Positions 33,681-35,987 of a DNA stretch of 35,987 nt are shown here, in pieces (within the stretch, counting starts at the first letter, position 1; every line of letters begins with the position of its first letter). The DNA lies in contig JSYX01000348.1 of the NCBI GenBank assembly GCA_000787465.1, positions 1 to 35,987 of the forward strand. The letters run 5' to 3'. The stretch is from Thermomucor indicae-seudaticae. Lineage: Eukaryota; Mucoromycota; Mucoromycetes; Mucorales; Lichtheimiaceae. Both the position numbers and the translations under genes were made by a program. The notes beneath the pieces were generated by a model. The model was given only the letters and a program-made list of their open reading frames with translations, was not told where the DNA came from and ran no database searches.

Positions 33681-34316
33681 GATTGAGAGGGAGAAAACCA
33701 AAGCTGGTAAAGTGGACGATGCGTTAATCGGCTGACTTTTGGCTTTTCCCACTGCGACTTCTTTATTTGGACACCATGCAGAGGAGAGGCTAGAAAGCAT
33801 TCCAAAGGTGCCAGGCTAAGTGCAACGTAATGCACACAGTGACAATATTATAGCGGTTCTTGGGTGTTTGCAAACGCTGATACGCCAAAAATGCATAAGC
33901 AATTACGTACCGCTGAGTAAGCTCGTTCGTTTGAACCCACCACAGCGGGCTTACCCTCCGGGGGTGGGGGTAACATGTTACGTTTACAATGGGGAGCAAA
34001 GGAAAAGGTATCTAACGATGATTGAACTTATGCGCAGCTCGAGGTATATTTCGCGTTGACTGAAAGCCGAGTTTCAGCGGAAGGTAATTCGTTCAAGGTA
34101 AATCACGTATTCACTAGCTGTAAAATCGGTCTCCTTTTAGCGCAAGCTTGGTTTACAGTTGATGCAAGATATACTTTAAGTGGCGCAAAAGTTCTAATCA
34201 ATAATTTTCTGCTGACAACGATAATTACGTACGCCGTTTTCTCTTACTTCCCGAGCTATTTTTAGTGTTTACCGGTCCATGCATTTCCATTTTGCATTGC
34301 TGTAGCCAAGACGACC
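33681..34316. other. Intergenic region between PPR-like and bZIP genes (divergent)
   Basis: This holds the upstream regions of two divergent genes. A G-rich tract (CCGGGGGTGGGGGTAAC, near 33958-33974) sits in the middle. Short ORFs at 33820-34059 and 34056-34265 have no motif. No clear TATA box or RNA gene is seen. Confidence 0.5.
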
Positions 34317-34991
34317 ATGAACAGCAACAACACCAATGGTGGCAACAGTGACGTGGAACCCGTTTCGTCCACCGGCAATCGTAGGAAAGCCGTGATTGAC
34401 ACTCGACGGGCTGAGCAAAACCGCGCTGCACAAAGAGCATTCCGACAACGCAAAGAGCGCTATGTCAAAGAACTAGAAAGCAAAGTACGTGAAATGCAAG
34501 GTCTTCAGGAAAAGGTTGAAAAGCTGGAGCAAGAGAATGAACGGCTCCGACAGCGTATTTGGGAACTTGAGCATCCTTCTTCGTCATCATCATCAAGCAC
34601 GAATGGCGACAACGGTCGTGTTTGGAGCGAAGTTACGACGTCTTCTGAGCAGCAGCAACAGCCGACGGTTCACCACCACCAACGCACCGGTCAGCAGCTC
34701 CATCGCCACAACCCATATCCTCCTCCCCCCTTGAGACTTCACCACGCTTCTTCGGTGCCCAGGCCTTCCTCTGCCATTCGGCTTTCAGACCAATGGCCTA
34801 ATAGCGTCACGCCAGTTTCTGATAGTCCACAGAATAGTAAAGATGATGAATCAGGAAGTGAAAAGGGCCGTGTCTTGGACGATCTCATAAGCTTGCTCCG
34901 ATCACGCAATCGACCGCCTATTCCTACCCATCTCGACGGTACCTCCTCGTCTTCTTCAACACACGTGAAAATCGAAACTTCCATTCGCTAA
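34317..34991 (+). CDS. bZIP transcription factor, Yap/Pap1-type basic region
   Basis: 224 residues without introns. The basic region (residues 30-48) contains NRAAQRAFRQRK, matching the N-x2-A-Q-x2-F-R signature of the fungal Yap/Pap1 (AP-1-like) class, in which the Gln and Phe shape DNA-site choice. A leucine zipper follows (about 53-88, LESKVREMQGLQEKVEKLEQ onward). The rest is low-complexity Ser, Gln and His sequence, then an acidic-basic C-terminus. The cysteine-rich redox domains of Yap1/Pap1 are absent, so oxidative-stress control by that route is not supported. It would bind DNA as a dimer in the nucleus. The start is the first ATG; a shorter N-terminus is possible. Confidence 0.9.
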   Translation: MNSNNTNGGNSDVEPVSSTGNRRKAVIDTRRAEQNRAAQRAFRQRKERYVKELESKVREMQGLQEKVEKLEQENERLRQRIWELEHPSSSSSSSTNGDNGRVWSEVTTSSEQQQQPTVHHHQRTGQQLHRHNPYPPPPLRLHHASSVPRPSSAIRLSDQWPNSVTPVSDSPQNSKDDESGSEKGRVLDDLISLLRSRNRPPIPTHLDGTSSSSSTHVKIETSIR

Positions 34992-35088
34992 GATATCAAC
35001 CCAAGAAAATCTTGCTCTTTTTCGCTCTATAATATATTTTGTTCTTTTGTACATAACACAAAGTAAAAGGAGAAAACAAATTAGTCCA

Positions 35089-35712
35089 CTAGAGATACTT
35101 TTTCACGAATGCTCGTGCAGCCGAGAAACCATGATCCTGATAGACGGCACCGACGATGGCCATGAATGTGGTCGCTTTCACCCTGGATGTCAAGCCGTGT
35201 GGCTGTGAAACAGTTAATTAATAACCGGCAGGCACCAGAAAAAAGCAAGTTGCAGTACACTTACTGTGTGGTATTGCGCGCCATCGTGTAAACCGAGTTT
35301 ATCAAAGCTTTCAGCGAGTCGTTCCTCCTCTACCCGTTGTTTGGTCGTCTCCAATGCAGTCTCATTGTCGTTGTCTTTGGCGGTTTCCTCTTCGGAAACA
35401 TAAAGCTCAATGGCGCGGTGTCCCAGTGCCGCCAAGCGTGTGTTGGACAGTTGTGTACCTTGTTTGAAAGATTTGTGGGTCAGGGCAACCTGGAGAATGT
35501 TGGGTGTCCGGAATTGAACGCCGAGCGATTGAGCGGCTTTTTCGGCATCGAATGAGGGAGCTGCAGCATGTGCTGCATTAGTAGAGTAGTAGAAGCACCG
35601 TGACCGGACTACCGTAGAGGGAGTATATTCATTAAGTCTAACGTCATTACATGTCGCAAAGCTGCGTAATACCTAGGTGATTAGGTAAACGACGAGACAA
35701 ACTATACAGCAT
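35089..35712 (-). CDS. Mitochondrial large ribosomal subunit protein mL57 (RNase III-like fold)
   Basis: Exons 35712-35673, 35608-35265 and 35202-35089 with introns of 64 and 62 nt give 165 residues. The N-terminus (MLYSLSRRLPNHLVRSRCF) is a good mitochondrial targeting peptide, and it only appears after splicing. Then LQVALTHKSFKQG, LAALGHRAIELYVSEE and VKATTFMAIVGAVYQDHG follow the RNase III-like fold of mL57/MRPL15, a structural ribosomal protein. The acidic catalytic residues of true RNase III are not conserved at the LxxLGxR position, in line with a non-catalytic role. A remote alternative is another RNase III-like mitochondrial ribosomal protein such as mL44, but the length favours mL57. 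Confidence 0.85.
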
Positions 35713-35757
35713 AATTTCGTTTTGCGGGCCAAGTTGTTGAAAGACATCTGCTCTTTC

Positions 35758-35986
35758 TTAAACAGGTGACTGCTTCAGCGTTGGGACCTGTTTTTTGAAA
35801 AATTGTTCGCACGGGAAGAAATGGTTTTTTGCGTCATCTGAAGGCAACATTTGCGCTGGAAATAGAGATTAATATTGCATAACAAGGGCACCATTTTGCT
35901 CACGCACCATCTTCTTCTTTTGCGTTACTGGCAGACGCAAAGTTGCCTCCAGTTGGCGCAAAGGCCATTCCGACCAACGCAGACAT
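35758..35986 (-). CDS. Possible small two-exon gene at the window edge, unrecognised
   Basis: An ATG at 35986 opens MSALVGMAFAPTGGNFASAS; a GTGCGT donor after 35908 and a TTTCCAG acceptor before 35855 (52-nt intron) join it in phase to AQMLPSDDAKNHFF and a stop at 35760-35758, 58 residues in all. The first exon might also be the tail of a longer gene beyond the window. The stop lies only 45 bp before the mL57 start codon. No family is recognised. Confidence 0.25.
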
Positions 35987-35987
35987 T

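Noticed and set aside
32442..33800. Use of the first ATG (33800) for the PPR-like protein
   Set aside because: The ATG at 33680 exposes a typical mitochondrial presequence; the upstream 40 residues lack one.
1..35987. tRNA, rRNA or CRISPR arrays
   Set aside because: No tRNA-like T-arm in context, no rRNA sequence and no regularly spaced direct repeats were seen.

Overview
The window is nuclear DNA of a fungus, most likely an early-diverging one (Mucoromycota, possibly Mucorales). The support is many short GT-AG introns (about 51-74 nt), a Tom1/HUWE1-type HECT ligase, a Yap-type bZIP factor, a DNAJC9 homologue, a mitochondrial ribosomal protein, and Tc1, hAT-type and Fanzor-like mobile remnants. 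The phylum is an inference; no sequence search could be run.

Layout. At 1-762 (minus) lies the 5' part of a transposon-type ORF cut by the window edge. At 1981-13943 (minus) is a complete TOM1/HUWE1-type E3 ubiquitin ligase, which I reconstruct as 19 exons and about 3,633 residues. At about 14968-17640 (minus) is an eroded element: a FEN/XPG-like nuclease segment followed collinearly by a TnpB/Fanzor-like RuvC segment with a zinc ribbon. A 117-bp hAT-type MITE with a perfect 8-bp target duplication is inserted in it. Next come a flavin-containing monooxygenase (17927-19859, plus), a DNAJC9-like protein (20431-21341, minus) and a small single-pass membrane protein (21544-22011, minus).

The stretch 22-26.9 kb is gene-poor. 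It holds a second, weaker Fanzor-like C-terminal remnant, a compound tetranucleotide microsatellite, a 128-bp tandem duplication under a TATA box, and a short signal-peptide-like ORF. At 26903-27568 (minus) I reconstruct a three-exon gene that no single ORF reveals. It has a Zn(II)2Cys6-like cysteine pattern and a GC-AG intron, and it abuts a broken Tc1 transposase.

The right end is dense and ordinary: acetoacetyl-CoA synthetase (10 exons) divergent from an alpha/beta hydrolase (6 exons, one of 22 nt), a mitochondrial PPR-like protein, a Yap-type bZIP factor, mitochondrial ribosomal protein mL57 (3 exons), and a possible small gene at the edge.

The genes do not form one pathway. They cover protein turnover (Tom1), histone or chaperone work (DNAJC9), ketoacid activation (AACS) and mitochondrial expression (PPR, mL57). 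The most unusual content is the nuclease-plus-Fanzor relic. Exon limits were read by eye from splice signals and reading phase.
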